From Acholoe squamosa (taxonomy: Eukaryota > Annelida > Polychaeta > Phyllodocida > Polynoidae): a DNA stretch of 64,000 nucleotides. Location: positions 37,670,002-37,734,001 of the forward strand of contig OX439046.1 in the NCBI GenBank assembly GCA_949317995.1, written 5' to 3'. This document shows positions 31,689 through 42,736 of this stretch, piece by piece. Each line of letters opens with the position of its first letter. The stretch's first letter is position 1. Below the pieces are notes generated by a model. That model saw only the letters and a program-made list of their open reading frames with translations. It made no database searches and was not told where the DNA came from. The translations under genes were made by a program, and so were the position numbers.

Positions 31689-32468
31689 CATATCTCCTCT
31701 AAATCCTTTGGCTTCGTAACAGTATTACCACTTAGTGAGAGATCTGTGATTAGGATTTCTCATTTTATAATGCACTACGCACTAGGTTGATTGAAGATTA
31801 CTTTCTTTCATTATCGATACGCCTCCAACTTGTTAAATCTAGTTCTAAGGTTATTGTCATTTTGCCTAACTAATGCATCTCTATTGTTTAATACCTGTTA
31901 TTGCATACCCTTAAAGGTCTTCGTGCGAAATAAGGGATCATGATTGTTTTCATGATTGTGTGCAAAGCGGTTTTATGAACTATTTTTTTTTTCTTCTTTT
32001 TTTTAAATTTTTTTTTAGATTAAACGTTAATTATATTTCAAATATAGAGATAAATAGACAAAGGTGCATGAGAATTGGTCTCCTCTGAGGGTTACCACAT
32101 GAGGCAAAGTCAAGTGTGATAACCCTGTCTGATAACTCACCAATGTGAAAGGCTGCAATATTTACATAACATCAACTTGATTTAATAAACAAAAACATCT
32201 TTTTGACAACACAAGCATGCCTGAGATCGCACACATTCACATCCCCAGATAAACAAATAGCTCCCCCAACATACAATTTCTACCTTGCAATGACAACAAA
32301 TACCATTCTTTAGTCTGTGTTTGAGTCTCATTTTGTGAGAATAGCTGCGATTCTCTGCAAAAATCGCGTAGTGGAGCCCCACCTTATGTTGGTTCTAGAC
32401 GAACAATAGCATTGCTTAAAAAGTCTATGTGTTCAGGCATCTGTTATCATGAGATTCCAAAGACAATT
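31689..32468. other. Non-coding stretch
   Basis: AT-rich, with a T-rich run near 31982-32015. No gene seen. Confidence 0.5.
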
Positions 32469-33424
32469 GTTGGATGTTTAAGATAATATACAGTGTGAGC
32501 TAGGGTGTAGGATGTTATGGTATAATATTGGATGTTTAAGATAATATACAGTGTGAGCTAGGGTGTAGGATGTTACGTTAATGTTGGATGTTTAAGATAA
32601 TATACAGTGTGAGCTAGGGTGTAGGATGTTACGGTAATGTTGGATGTTTAAGATAATATACAGTGTGAGCTAAGGTGTAAGATGTTACGGTAATGTTGGG
32701 TGTTTAAGATAATATACAGTGTGAGCTAGGGTGTAGGATGTTATGGTATAATATTGGATGTTTAAGATAATATACAGTGTGAGCTAGGGTGTAGGATGTT
32801 ACGTTAATGTTGGATGTTTAAGATAATATACAGTGTGAGCTAGGGTGTAGGATGTTACGGTAATGTTGGATGTTTAAGATAATATACAGTGTGAGCTATG
32901 GTGTAGGATGTTACGTTAATGTTGGATGTTTAAGATAATATACAGTGTGAGCTAGGGTGTAGGATGTTACGTTAATGTTAAATGTTTAAGATAATATACA
33001 GTGTGAGCTAGGGTGTAGGATGTTACAGTAATGTTGGATGTTTAAGATAATATACAGTGTGAGCTAGGGTGTAGGATGTTACGTTAATGTTGGATGTTTA
33101 AGATAATATACAGTGTGAGCTAGGGTGTAGGATGTTACGTTAATGTTGGATGTTTAAGATAATATACATTGTGAGCTAGGGTGTAGGATGTTACGGTAAT
33201 GTTGGATGTTTAAGATAATATACAGTGTGAGCTAGGGTGTAGGATGTTACGGTAATGTTGGATGTTTAAGATAATATACAGTGTGAGCTAGGGTGTAGGA
33301 TGCTACGTTAATGTTGGATGTTTAAGATAATATACAGTGTGAGCTAGGGTGTAGGATGTTACGGTAATGTTGGATGTTTAAGATAATATACAGTGTGAGC
33401 TAGGGTGTAGGATGTTACGGTAAT
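32469..33424. repeat. 56-bp minisatellite, about 17 units
   Basis: Units contain GGATGTTTAAGATAATATAC, AGTGTGAGCTAGGGTGTAGG and ATGTTACG(G/T)TAATGT. A 60-bp variant with ATGGTATAATATTGG appears twice, about 240 bp apart, hinting at higher-order duplication. Confidence 0.9.
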
Positions 33425-33664
33425 ATTTCTGCTTCTGTTAGTCAAACTCGGAAAAGAGCTAAATCATTAGCTCCTCTGTAAATTCTGCCATTTTCTTCTA
33501 CATCGGTCTATAGTAATTGATGGTGCTTTGTAAAGACTACTATGCCCTGATGGGTGATAACCTTGTAGTAGCCTGCAGTATCTACATGCCAGAAATACGT
33601 CACCGTGTTATTGTGCTGTATATTGACTTCACCTAATGAAGCACGGACAGATAAGGGGCTCTAT

Positions 33665-33906
33665 AGGTCGAATCCCACATGGCGAAAAATGGCTAAAATA
33701 TCTCTGTGATTTTGTCCCTTGCGTTGTATGGCCCTTGTTGAGGACATAAATCACAAGGACTACTGCAAACTTGACCCTAAACCACTGTGGGATTCGGAGT
33801 TAGTTGATCAATCCTTGCATTTTATGGCCCCCACAAGGGCTATACAACGCATGGGACAAAATCGCAGAGATGTTTTAGCCATTTTTCGCCATGTGGGATT
33901 CGACCT
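33665..33906. mobile_element. MITE with about 75-bp terminal inverted repeats, TAT target
   Basis: The left arm AGGTCGAATCCCACATGGCG and right arm CGCCATGTGGGATTCGACCT are exact complements. Pairing extends about 75 bp inward with few mismatches. Target duplication TAT at 33662-33664 and 33907-33909. Partial relatives lie at 10957 and 29884. No transposase. Confidence 0.82.
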
Positions 33907-34017
33907 TATCGGCGTCCTCCGCCAGCCAGGCTGTCTGTATATAAACATATGTATTGTTGGATTTCTTGGTTGAACATTTTTTTAATTCTCTGTGCATCTG
34001 TCCTTCATTTTCTATTA

Positions 34018-34043
34018 GGTCTCTCTCTCTCTTTCTCTTTCTC

Positions 34044-34095
<52 letters not shown>
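34018..34095. repeat. (CT)n microsatellite
   Basis: Almost pure CT repeat with a few TTT and CCC interruptions. Confidence 0.9.
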
Positions 34096-34097
<2 letters not shown>

Positions 34098-35169
34098 ACT
34101 AGCTACCATTGTTTCAATGTGTAGGGAAAGTAGCAGCGTAAGGCCGACAATAAATGTGCCTATTCGTTATTGCTTCCCCCGCACTCATTCCCCAATCTCC
34201 TGATGACCTCGAGCTGTGTCCTTATCTGGCAGTGACCGTGAACCCGGCGTCACAGGCGGGGGAGGGCCCCGTGTGCTGCAGCAACATCAGCTATCGCAGA
34301 TAGACATCCACATTCAACTGAGAAATTACTTTTAGCAGTAGCAGCAATGTTGACTTCAGTCTACTTCCTGACCTTCCTAAAGTAGTCCATGTCCAGAGAG
34401 TAGCTTATGCCGAGCGACGCCTGTGTAAGCCAAATGTTCAAACGCCCCTACCAAATCGTGTTTTTTTTTTCATTTGGGAAGCTCACGTTTCGACCTGTTA
34501 ATGGAGTTTACAGAACACTTAAATTAAGCGCAACTAGATAAGGATGGCAACAAGATGGGATTTGAACATTTCATTATATGCGACTAACAAAGGAATATTT
34601 CACAAAGAACATACATGCCAATTAACGAAACCTTGGTGTCAATTTTAAAAAGAAGCTTAAAGAACTAGAGTGTATTTCTCAATATGGTACGACCAGATAC
34701 AGCCACTATGATTTGAAACCCTGAAATGTAGAGTGGGTGATCGTAGGTAATAGTAACATAGGTAACTTAGGTTTTGGTAGGGCAGTCGTACCAGAGCAAT
34801 CCTTAGTGACCACTAGATGCAGGGCTGTAATTGCATTAGAATGAGGGATCCGACTACAATTTGAAGGAGTCTAGTCATACCATCTTGAGAAATGCCTTCC
34901 AGAGGTATGAAAAGACGAAACTCTGATATCGGGTATCAACGTTTGGCTTGTAGAAGCACTCATCATGAGTATTTAAAAGGAGACAAGATGGTGTTGGTGC
35001 AACCCCGAGCTTACACACCAGCTTTCAGACATGTTAAATAACAAGGTTCTACACTAAGCCGATGCTAATGTCGTCCGTAAATCCATCATATCAAAACGAG
35101 CTTTCCGGCATGGGGTATTTATAGAAGTACTTCATAGATGATGCACAATTGAAGTCTTTCCCCATGAGC
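34096..35169. other. Mostly non-coding; GC-rich exon-like island at about 34150-34310
   Basis: 34180-34310 is GC-rich with two frames open over 90-130 bases, but without matching splice sites on both sides. The rest shows nothing. Confidence 0.35.
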
Positions 35170-36650
35170 ACTCACAGTATAGTCGTAGTCTGTTAGAAGT
35201 GGACAGCAGTCACAGTATAGTCGTAGTCTGTTAGAAGTGGACAGCAGTCACAGTATAGTCGTAGTCTGTTAGAAGTGGACAGCAGTCACAGTATAGTCGT
35301 AGTCTGTTAGAAGTGGACAGCACTAACAGTATAGTCGTAGTCTGTTAGAAGTGGACAGCAGTCACAGTATAGTCGTAGTCTGTTAGAAGTGGACAGCAGT
35401 CACAGTATAGTCGTAGTCTGTTAGAAGTGGACAGCACTAACAGTATAGTCGTAGTCTGTTAGAAGTGGACAGCACTAACAGTATAGTCGTAGTCTGTTAG
35501 AAGTGGACAGCACTAACAGTATAGTCGTAGTCTGTTAGAAGTGGACAGCAGTCACAGTATAGTCGTAGTCTGTTAGAAGTGGACAGCAGTCACAGTATAG
35601 TCGTAGTCTGTTAGAAGTGGACAGCAGTCACAGTATAGTCGTAGTCTGTTAGAAGTGGACAGCAGTCACAGTATAGTCGTAGTCTGTTAGAAGTGGACAG
35701 CACTAACAGTATTGCCGTAGTCTGTTAGAAGTGGACAGCACTCACAGTATTGTCGTAGTCTGTTAGAAGTGGACAGCACTAACAGTATTGCCGTAGTCTG
35801 TTAGAAGTGGACAGCACTCACAGTATTGTCGTAGTCTGTTAGAAGTGGACAGCACTAACAGTATTGTCGTAGTCTGTTAGAAGTGGACAGCAGTCACAGT
35901 ATAGTCGTAGTCTGTTAGAAGTGGACAGCACTAACAGTATAGTCGTAGTCTGTTAGAAGTGGACAGCACTAACAGTATAGTCGTAGTCTGTTAGAAGTGG
36001 ACAGCACTAACAGTATTGCCGTAGTCTGTTAGAAGTGGACAGCACTCACAGTATTGTCGTAGTCTGTTAGAAGTGGACAGCACTAACAGTATTGTCGTAG
36101 TCTGTTAGAAGTGGACAGCACTAACAGTATAGTCGTAGTCTGTTAGAAGTGGACAGCACTAACAGTATAGTCGTAGTCTGTTAGAAGTGGACAGCACTAA
36201 CAGTATTGTCGTAGTCTGTTAGAAGTGGACAGCACTAACAGTATTGCCGTAGTCTGTTAGAAGTGGACAGCAGTCACAGTATAGTCGTAGTCTGTTAGAA
36301 GTGGACAGCACTAACAGTATTGCCGTAGTCTGTTAGAAGTGGACAGCAGTCACAGTATAGTCGTAGTCTGTTAGAAGTGGACAGCACTAACAGTATTGCC
36401 GTAGTCTGTTAGAAGTGGACAGCAGTCACAGTATTGCCGTAGTCTGTTAGAAGTGGACAGCAGTCACAGTATAGTCGTAGTCTGTTAGAAGTGGACAGCA
36501 CTAACAGTATTGTCGTAGTCTGTTAGAAGTGGACAGCAGTCACAGTATAGTCGTAGTCTGTTAGAAGTGGACAGCACTAACAGTATTGTCGTAGTCTGTT
36601 AGAAGTGGACAGCACTAACAGTATAGTCATAGTCTGTTAGAAGTGGGCAG
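35170..36650. repeat. 38-bp minisatellite, about 39 units
   Basis: Units share GTAGTCTGTTAGAAGTGGAC. The remaining bases come in two main forms, CAGTCACAGTATAGTC and CACTAACAGTATTGCC, mixed along the array with recombinant intermediates. Confidence 0.92.
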
Positions 36651-36832
36651 GAAAATCTTTTCATTTTCAAAATCGTACCTAAATGGTTTCCATTTGCTAC
36701 TATATCATACTCAATTGGTGGTTTACAATTATATATCAATTGCAGGACATCACCCACTCAGTTAAAGATATTTATGAAATGATTAACAAAACGCAACCAT
36801 AAAAAAATATTATAACTTATCTTTCAGATAAT

Positions 36833-36838
36833 TTTATT
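36833..36838 (-). terminator. Candidate polyadenylation signal of the secreted-peptide gene
   Basis: Plus TTTATT is AATAAA on minus, about 790 bases after the stop codon at 37625. 36839-37624 would then be 3' UTR; no other gene is seen there. Confidence 0.35.
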
Positions 36839-37624
36839 CATTGATATTGCAGAGAACATGTACAATCCATTGTCAGCTACATTTGCTAGCACTGAAATTT
36901 CGTTTCAATCAGTAAATACACAAAACATCACATTTCAACATTGAAGCTTGAACCTGAGACTAACAAAACATGTCCACGATGTGTCCAAACCCAGATTATG
37001 TATGTTAGCATGGTGGTGCCTTGGGAATCACTGGGTGACCAATTATAGCTGAGGTGTGTACCAAGGGGAGCTCCACCGTGTAACGTCAACGTATGGTAAT
37101 CAGGTTTGACATAGCGGCCACAGGCAGGTTGGAATGGTAGTTATATCTATGCCAAAACTATAGGAGACTTAGGTAGTCATCTCCGGTAGGCCATATATCT
37201 AAGGGGAAAACTTGGGACCAGGACTCGGGTCAGCCCCACTTTTGCACAGGCTGAGATTCCTGTCTACTTTTAGAGCGCTTCCGGTGGCATCCCCGAGTGC
37301 GGTCAGGGGCTTTTTGGGGTCTACTTCCGGTACGACGTCCCGGTGCGACGTACATGTCGTTGAGACTACTAGATGGTTTTCCAGGGTGGTACTCAGGGGG
37401 AGCATTTGTTTGACGACCACACACACAGACCTAAGTCTGATAGCATGGCGTCAGGAGCATGTTAAGCAGGCAGGAGTGGTTGAGGTCCGGAGTAGGTCAG
37501 AGATGAGCAGCTCAGAGAGAGGGGAGCAGCAGGGGGACACCTACTGCTGGGCAACAGTGCGGTGTCCATCGGGTGCAGCCTCTGCCGGTAGAGGACAGCG
37601 TGCCCGCTGCCCCTGCCACCCCAC

Positions 37625-37806
37625 TCAGTGCGAGTTGCACACCCGGAAAGGGTCGCACACATGCGAATACTTGACGCAGAACATGCACATCATCTTACGG
37701 TATGCCGCCGCATCAGGACCTGCTTGACGCTTTGTGGGACCAAAGATGTCCTGCAGGTCCGGCTCCTCTTCAACAGGAGTGTACTCAATAATGTGGTACG
37801 GGGCCG
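37625..37806 (-). CDS. Terminal exon of a secreted cysteine-peptide precursor
   Basis: The exon starts after a strong 3' splice site on minus (CTCTGTTTGTTTCAG, ending 37807). It enters in phase 1 (needs one base from the previous exon), then reads 59 codons to TGA (37627-37625). Features in order: an acidic spacer (YTPVEEEPDLQD), a dibasic site in GPTKRQAG, then a 33-residue C-terminal peptide beginning with Gln (possible pyroglutamate) and carrying four cysteines in CX2CX6CX5C spacing (MCMFCVKYSHVCDPFRVC). It joins the signal-peptide exon 51259-51178 in phase, giving 83 residues. The layout fits a neuropeptide or hormone precursor processed at Lys-Arg. I do not recognise the family. An extra exon in the 13-kb intron cannot be excluded. 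Confidence 0.7.
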
Positions 37807-38560
37807 CTGAAACAAACAGAGCAGTGAGTGAGTACTTGTGTGTGAGTTAGTCAATGAGTCAGGCTGAAACAAACAGCAGCAAATGAGTACTTGTGTGTGA
37901 GTTAGTCAATGAGTCAGGCTGAAACAAACAGCAGCAAATGAGTACTTGTGTGTGAGTTAGTCAATGAGTCAGGCTGAAACAAACAGAGCAACGAGTGACT
38001 GAGTACTTGTGTGTGAGTTAGTCAATGAGTCAGGCTGAAACAAACAGAGCAGCGAGTGACTGAGTACTTTTGTGTGAGTTAGTCAATGAGTCAGGCTGAA
38101 ACAAACAGCAGCAAATGAGTACTTGTGTGTGAGTTAGTCAATGAGTCAGGCTGAAACAAACAGAGCAGCGAGTGACTGAGTACTTTTGTGTGAGTTAGTC
38201 AATGAGTCAGGCTGAAACAAACAGCAGCAAATGAGTACTTGTGTGTGAGTTAGTCAATGAGTCAGGCTGAAACAAACAGCAGCAAATGAGTACTTGTGTG
38301 TGAGTTAGTCAATGAGTCAGGCTGAAACAAACAGAGCAGCGAGTGACTGAGTACTTTTGTGTGAGTTAGTCAATGAGTCAGGCTGAAACAAACAGCAGCA
38401 AATGAGTACTTGTGTGTGAGTTAGTCAATGAGTCAGGCTGAAACAAACAGCAGCAAATAAGTACTTGTGTGTGAATTAGTCAATGAGTCAGGCTGAAACA
38501 AACAGAACAGTGAGTGAGTACTTGTGTGTGGAATAGTCAATGAGTCAGTCAGTCAAACAG
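37796..38560. repeat. 55-61 bp minisatellite abutting the exon, about 13 units
   Basis: Units contain GGCTGAAACAAACAG, TGAGTACTTGTGTGTGAGTT and AGTCAATGAGTCAGG. On minus every unit carries CTGTTTGTTTCAGC, the same pyrimidine tract and AG used by the adjacent exon. Short and long variants (CAGCAAATGAG versus AGCGAGTGACTGAG) alternate. Confidence 0.88.
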
Positions 38561-39429
38561 GCAGGCAGACAGATACATGGTGCTCTACCCTTTTGGAGAA
38601 TATTTTATACATGTAATTTGAATGAATATTTATTCTGTACATACGTGTAACATTAGAGACTGGTAATGCACAATCGGGTTTATTCGCTATATAAGTTAAA
38701 AAAAAAATAAATGTCTCTATCTGTATTTGATTGCATCATGTAGAAATGGTATTCAGTACCTCAATACACTTTTACTGACTCCCTTGCAATAGAAATCTAT
38801 CATCTGATAGGATCTGATCTGAGAGAATAGGGCCTGAATATAAGTGAATGAGGCATACAATGTAGAAAGGCGTTTAGATTATAAACTCAATTCTGAGAAC
38901 AATCTTACAACATTTAGTGACCGATCATAAAACTTTCCCAAACATGTAAGATGTGCTTGATGCAAGTTATAGATTACCAGCTGTTTTTGTCGACCTTAAA
39001 CTTCTCCTGGAGTAGTGGACTGGCCAAAATGAATAAAATAAATGCATAACGTTCTAATGGATCTTGAAGATCTTGAAGATTTGGGTTGCTAGGGGCCCCC
39101 AGTCTCCCCTATAGACTGCGGGAGTTTAGGGTGAAGCAATTGCTGATTTTGAAGAGACCCCCTTTCTCACCTCTACCCCTCTGGGCCTGCCTCTTGTATA
39201 AACAGTAGCTTAGGAGTCAGTTACAATATTTCCTTTTTAATGATTTACTAGCCTCTATAAGTGGCTGTCTGTGGACAGCCATTAATCACTCAATAAGCAG
39301 TTATGGAGTGAACAAATCATTTGACATATTTGCTGGTTTAAAGCATGGCGAATGGGGCTCACACCAAATTAGAGGTGTGCACATTGCCATAGATTTGATG
39401 TCAGCAGTTTTGTATGACAGTTCACCTAT
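38561..39429. other. Intronic non-coding stretch
   Basis: No gene seen. Within the proposed intron 2 of the minus-strand peptide gene. Confidence 0.5.
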
Positions 39430-39432
39430 TAA

Positions 39433-39800
39433 GGCCAAGAAAAATAAAAGGTGTGTTTCCAGTAACAAAGCTCAAAGAGCTAGGGTCGGTAGTCGGATTT
39501 CTTTTCTTTTTTTTTTTTTACATTTATATAGGAAATGTTAGGGCACATATCTGCATATCAATGGATGTATCAAATTTTTTTGATTCCATTGTAAAAGAAT
39601 GATGGGAAAATGACAACTGTGAGCGAGGAGAAGAACACGAAATGGATACAGGAAAAATCCTCAAAAGGTAATGAAAAATTTCTTTAAAATATGAAAAAAT
39701 GAGACAAAATTCTTCAAAATCACAAAAAAAGTTGTTTTTTTTGCCCCTCTTTTGCTAGGGTCGGTCGGGTTATTGGAAACAAACCTTTTTTTATTTGGCC
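39433..39800. mobile_element. PIF/Harbinger-like MITE, copy 1
   Basis: Inverted ends GGCCAAGAAAAATAAAAGG and its counterpart ending TATTTGGCC. Just inside each end are GTTTCC and GCTAGGGTCGG in opposite orientation. 3-bp target duplication TAA (39430-39432, 39801-39803). Family assignment is by TSD type only. Confidence 0.65.
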
Positions 39801-39803
39801 TAA

Positions 39804-40893
39804 GCTCTAAGCAGTTTCTGTAATTGATGATCAAGGGGAAAATGAGTCATTAGGTACATGACATATGCTGTCATACTATGGAAAGCTAAGAGGAAAGCCA
39901 TTGACAAGGGATGGAATACAGTCTTCTTTTACTATGGTAACTCCATGTTTTACCATTGAGTGATCTTAGTCTTAATTTGCCTATATAGAGACGGTACTCA
40001 GCCAAATGATTAATGTGTGTTTAGATACAACTCCCTTCAATGGGAATTATAATGGTTATAGTTTGTAAAGATATTCTTGATCAGGAAGAGGATTTGATTC
40101 ACTGATTCATTGGTTACATGTATGTAACCTGGCCAGCGAGAAGCAGCAGCATTGTGTATTGTTATCAATCTCAAAGTTTTCCCATTAATTATAGACCATG
40201 TGTGGACTATGTGTGGACTATCGATGTTAGGCCCTATTCCATTTCAACCATAATTCCAATTTTCAAATCATATAATCCAAGTCATCATAGATCTGGTTGA
40301 ATACCCTATTGCTTTACCACTTAGGGTAGATCACCCCTGACTCGACCACTAGGCATGTTGATAGACCTTAAGTCAACCACCCGATAATTACAGGTTATTT
40401 TTAAAATGTATGAGTAATACTTGGGGCATATGCAAGGTTTATTCATTTTAGCCAATGTAGTACAGCCAATTAATAATTCTATGTTTTTTTAAAGAAGTAA
40501 GTTTGGGGTGGTTGACATAAGCTACCAACATGCCTAGTGGTCGAGTTAGGGGTAACTTACCCTACTATGGTCTTATGGTCACCGCTTGGCCCTGTCCACA
40601 CTGATCTCAAAATTCACTCAAACTATATTGGTATTAAGTATTGTGTCAGGAATGCACTTATCTGCGAGTAAAGTACATTCACAACAAATCAACTTGACTC
40701 TTGACTACCACTAAAACAGGACCATATCTCACGACATACCCAGATCAGCCTAGGGAGTTTTCAAAAAGTTTGTGTGCATTTATTTCGAGAAAGTGTGCGT
40801 ATATAAACCCTTCATCTTAATATGAACCTCATGGGTGGAAGGAGTCTATTTCTGAGGAAAATTTGCTTACATATAATTTACAAATTTGCTTAT
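39804..40893. other. Intronic non-coding stretch
   Basis: No gene. Two similar statements of a CATGCCTAGTGGTCGAG(T) word in opposite orientation (about 40340 and 40530) suggest a further decayed inverted-repeat element of roughly 200 bp. Confidence 0.4.
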
Positions 40894-42657
40894 ATATATG
40901 GGTGGGGCTCCAGAAAATGTCCAATTTTGAGAAAAAATTATCAAATTTTTTAATTACCCTTAGACTTCTATAGTTTTACATGTCTGTGGAGGAGGTGATA
41001 AGCCATGAGAATGGTAAATATTGTGAAGTTGGGATTTTTCCATCATTTTCTATTTTTTAGCTCAAAATGCATATATTTTAAGCATTAAGAGGGGTGTTAC
41101 GTTCATCAGATTTGATTAAATGAGATAAAATTGTGGAAAAATGATTTTCAAACAATATACCATGATATATATTCACTGGAACCTGGTAGAGATGTATCTC
41201 TTCTATGCAGAGAATATCATATATAAATTTTTCCTTCGTTTCCACATATCTTGTGTCATGCTTAAAATATCAGGTAAATTGAGAAAATGATGGATTTGCT
41301 CTAAGTTCATTTAAAAATTCTTGTAAACAACAAAAAAAATATAAAATTGAACAATGTTCCACTAACTGACAATTGGAAATGATTGTATTCACTTTTATTA
41401 ATACCTAAAGATATTTCTTTGATCTACTTATGCATTATAAAGGATTTTATCTTTGATAAGTCATTAGCCTGAATCCGATGAACGTAACATTTTTGGGGAA
41501 AATCATGAAATATCTCCTTAAAGAATATATCTATCTGGAAAATTCATATCCTATGCTGATTAGGTTGATTTTCTCAGGCTTACTGGTTGTTTAAAATTTT
41601 CTTCATGGATGATTTATGCCATACATATGCTATCATCAGTTTATCCGATGAACGTAACAGTCTGATGAACGTAACACCAAAAATCTGATGAACGTAACAT
41701 AAATCCGATGAACGTAACATAAATCTGATGAACGTAACATTTATAATTGCATTCCTATTACAGCAAAACAATTATCTACATTGAAAAAATTCTTACACTA
41801 GCTGGTGCAGTTCACTACTTGGGTACCCTATTGATATTTGTTTTAACTATTATTGAAGAATTAGGCAAATTAGAGGTAAATCATCCATGTGAATCCGATG
41901 AACGTAACATAAATCTGATGAACGAAACATTTTCAATTTTCTGTCTTTTATCATACTTTGAAGTGGAATTTCCGGAATCAAATGGCAAGATCCTTTCCAG
42001 GCCCCCACCACACACAGTGTCAACTGAATTTCATCTTTATATGCCTTATATTTATATAATAAATTATTCCCCAAAGAAAATAGCCTTAAAAGGGTCATTT
42101 TTCTACCCCTCTTTGGGCCTTATTTATGGAGAGAAAACAGTAAAATATTCAGATTTTTGCATATCTGCTCCAATATGTGGGTGTCAGACTTCTACATACT
42201 GTCAAAAAACTACCTCAAACGCATTCTATTCATATAGATAACACATTTTTTAAATAAAAACATGATTTTATGAGAAAAACTATTTTTAAAGATTTTCATC
42301 AGATAATGAAAAAATTTGAAAATTTTCTTGAAAATACACGGTGATGTACAGAAGGGTCTCTAAAATATGTTGTATTAATTGCAAAATGGGTTAATACAAT
42401 GTGAATAGAGAAAAAAATTGAATGAAAATCATTTTTTCTCAGGGGACATGGATTTTTTGGTATTTTTCAAGCAAAATATGGGTAAATTCAGGAAATAACA
42501 GGAAAAATATAATTTATTCCTTAGTTATTACATAAGTACTCATTGAGATCTTTGTAACCATGCTGTTCATATCACCTGAAATGATCTTATTACAGAGTTA
42601 TTAAAGAAAACATGACAAATTTGCTTAATGGACATTTTCTGGAGCCCCACCCATATA

Positions 42658-42667
<10 letters not shown>
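40894..42667. mobile_element. Unclassified TIR element with GATGAACGTAAC repeats
   Basis: ATATGGGTGGGGCTCCAGAA (about 40899) and its exact complement (about 42645) form about 30-bp terminal inverted repeats set in TATATA sequence. The interior is AT-rich and holds about nine copies of TC(C/T)GATGAACGTAAC, clustered at 41644-41740, with singles near 41475, 41892 and 41914 and one inverted near 41097. One frame (41747-42241, 164 codons) is open but unrecognised. Confidence 0.65.

Positions 42668-42735
<68 letters not shown>
42652..42735. repeat. (TA)n microsatellite
   Basis: About 80 bp of TA with one ACAT interruption, at the right end of the TIR element. Confidence 0.9.

Positions 42736-42736
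<1 letters not shown>

Noticed and set aside
34150-34310. GC-rich exon or CpG promoter
   Set aside because: Open frames on the plus strand are short and lack paired splice sites or promoter motifs; evidence too thin.
35170-36650. CRISPR-like array of direct repeats
   Set aside because: Units are contiguous 38-mers with no unique spacers; it is a minisatellite in animal DNA.
37212-37727. 171-residue plus ORF
   Set aside because: Antisense to the terminal exon and 3' UTR of the minus-strand peptide gene; the minus frame has splice sites, phase match and cysteine pattern.
41747-42241. 164-residue ORF in the TIR element as a transposase
   Set aside because: No DDE-type spacing, helix-turn-helix or zinc motif seen; AT-rich composition allows chance ORFs.
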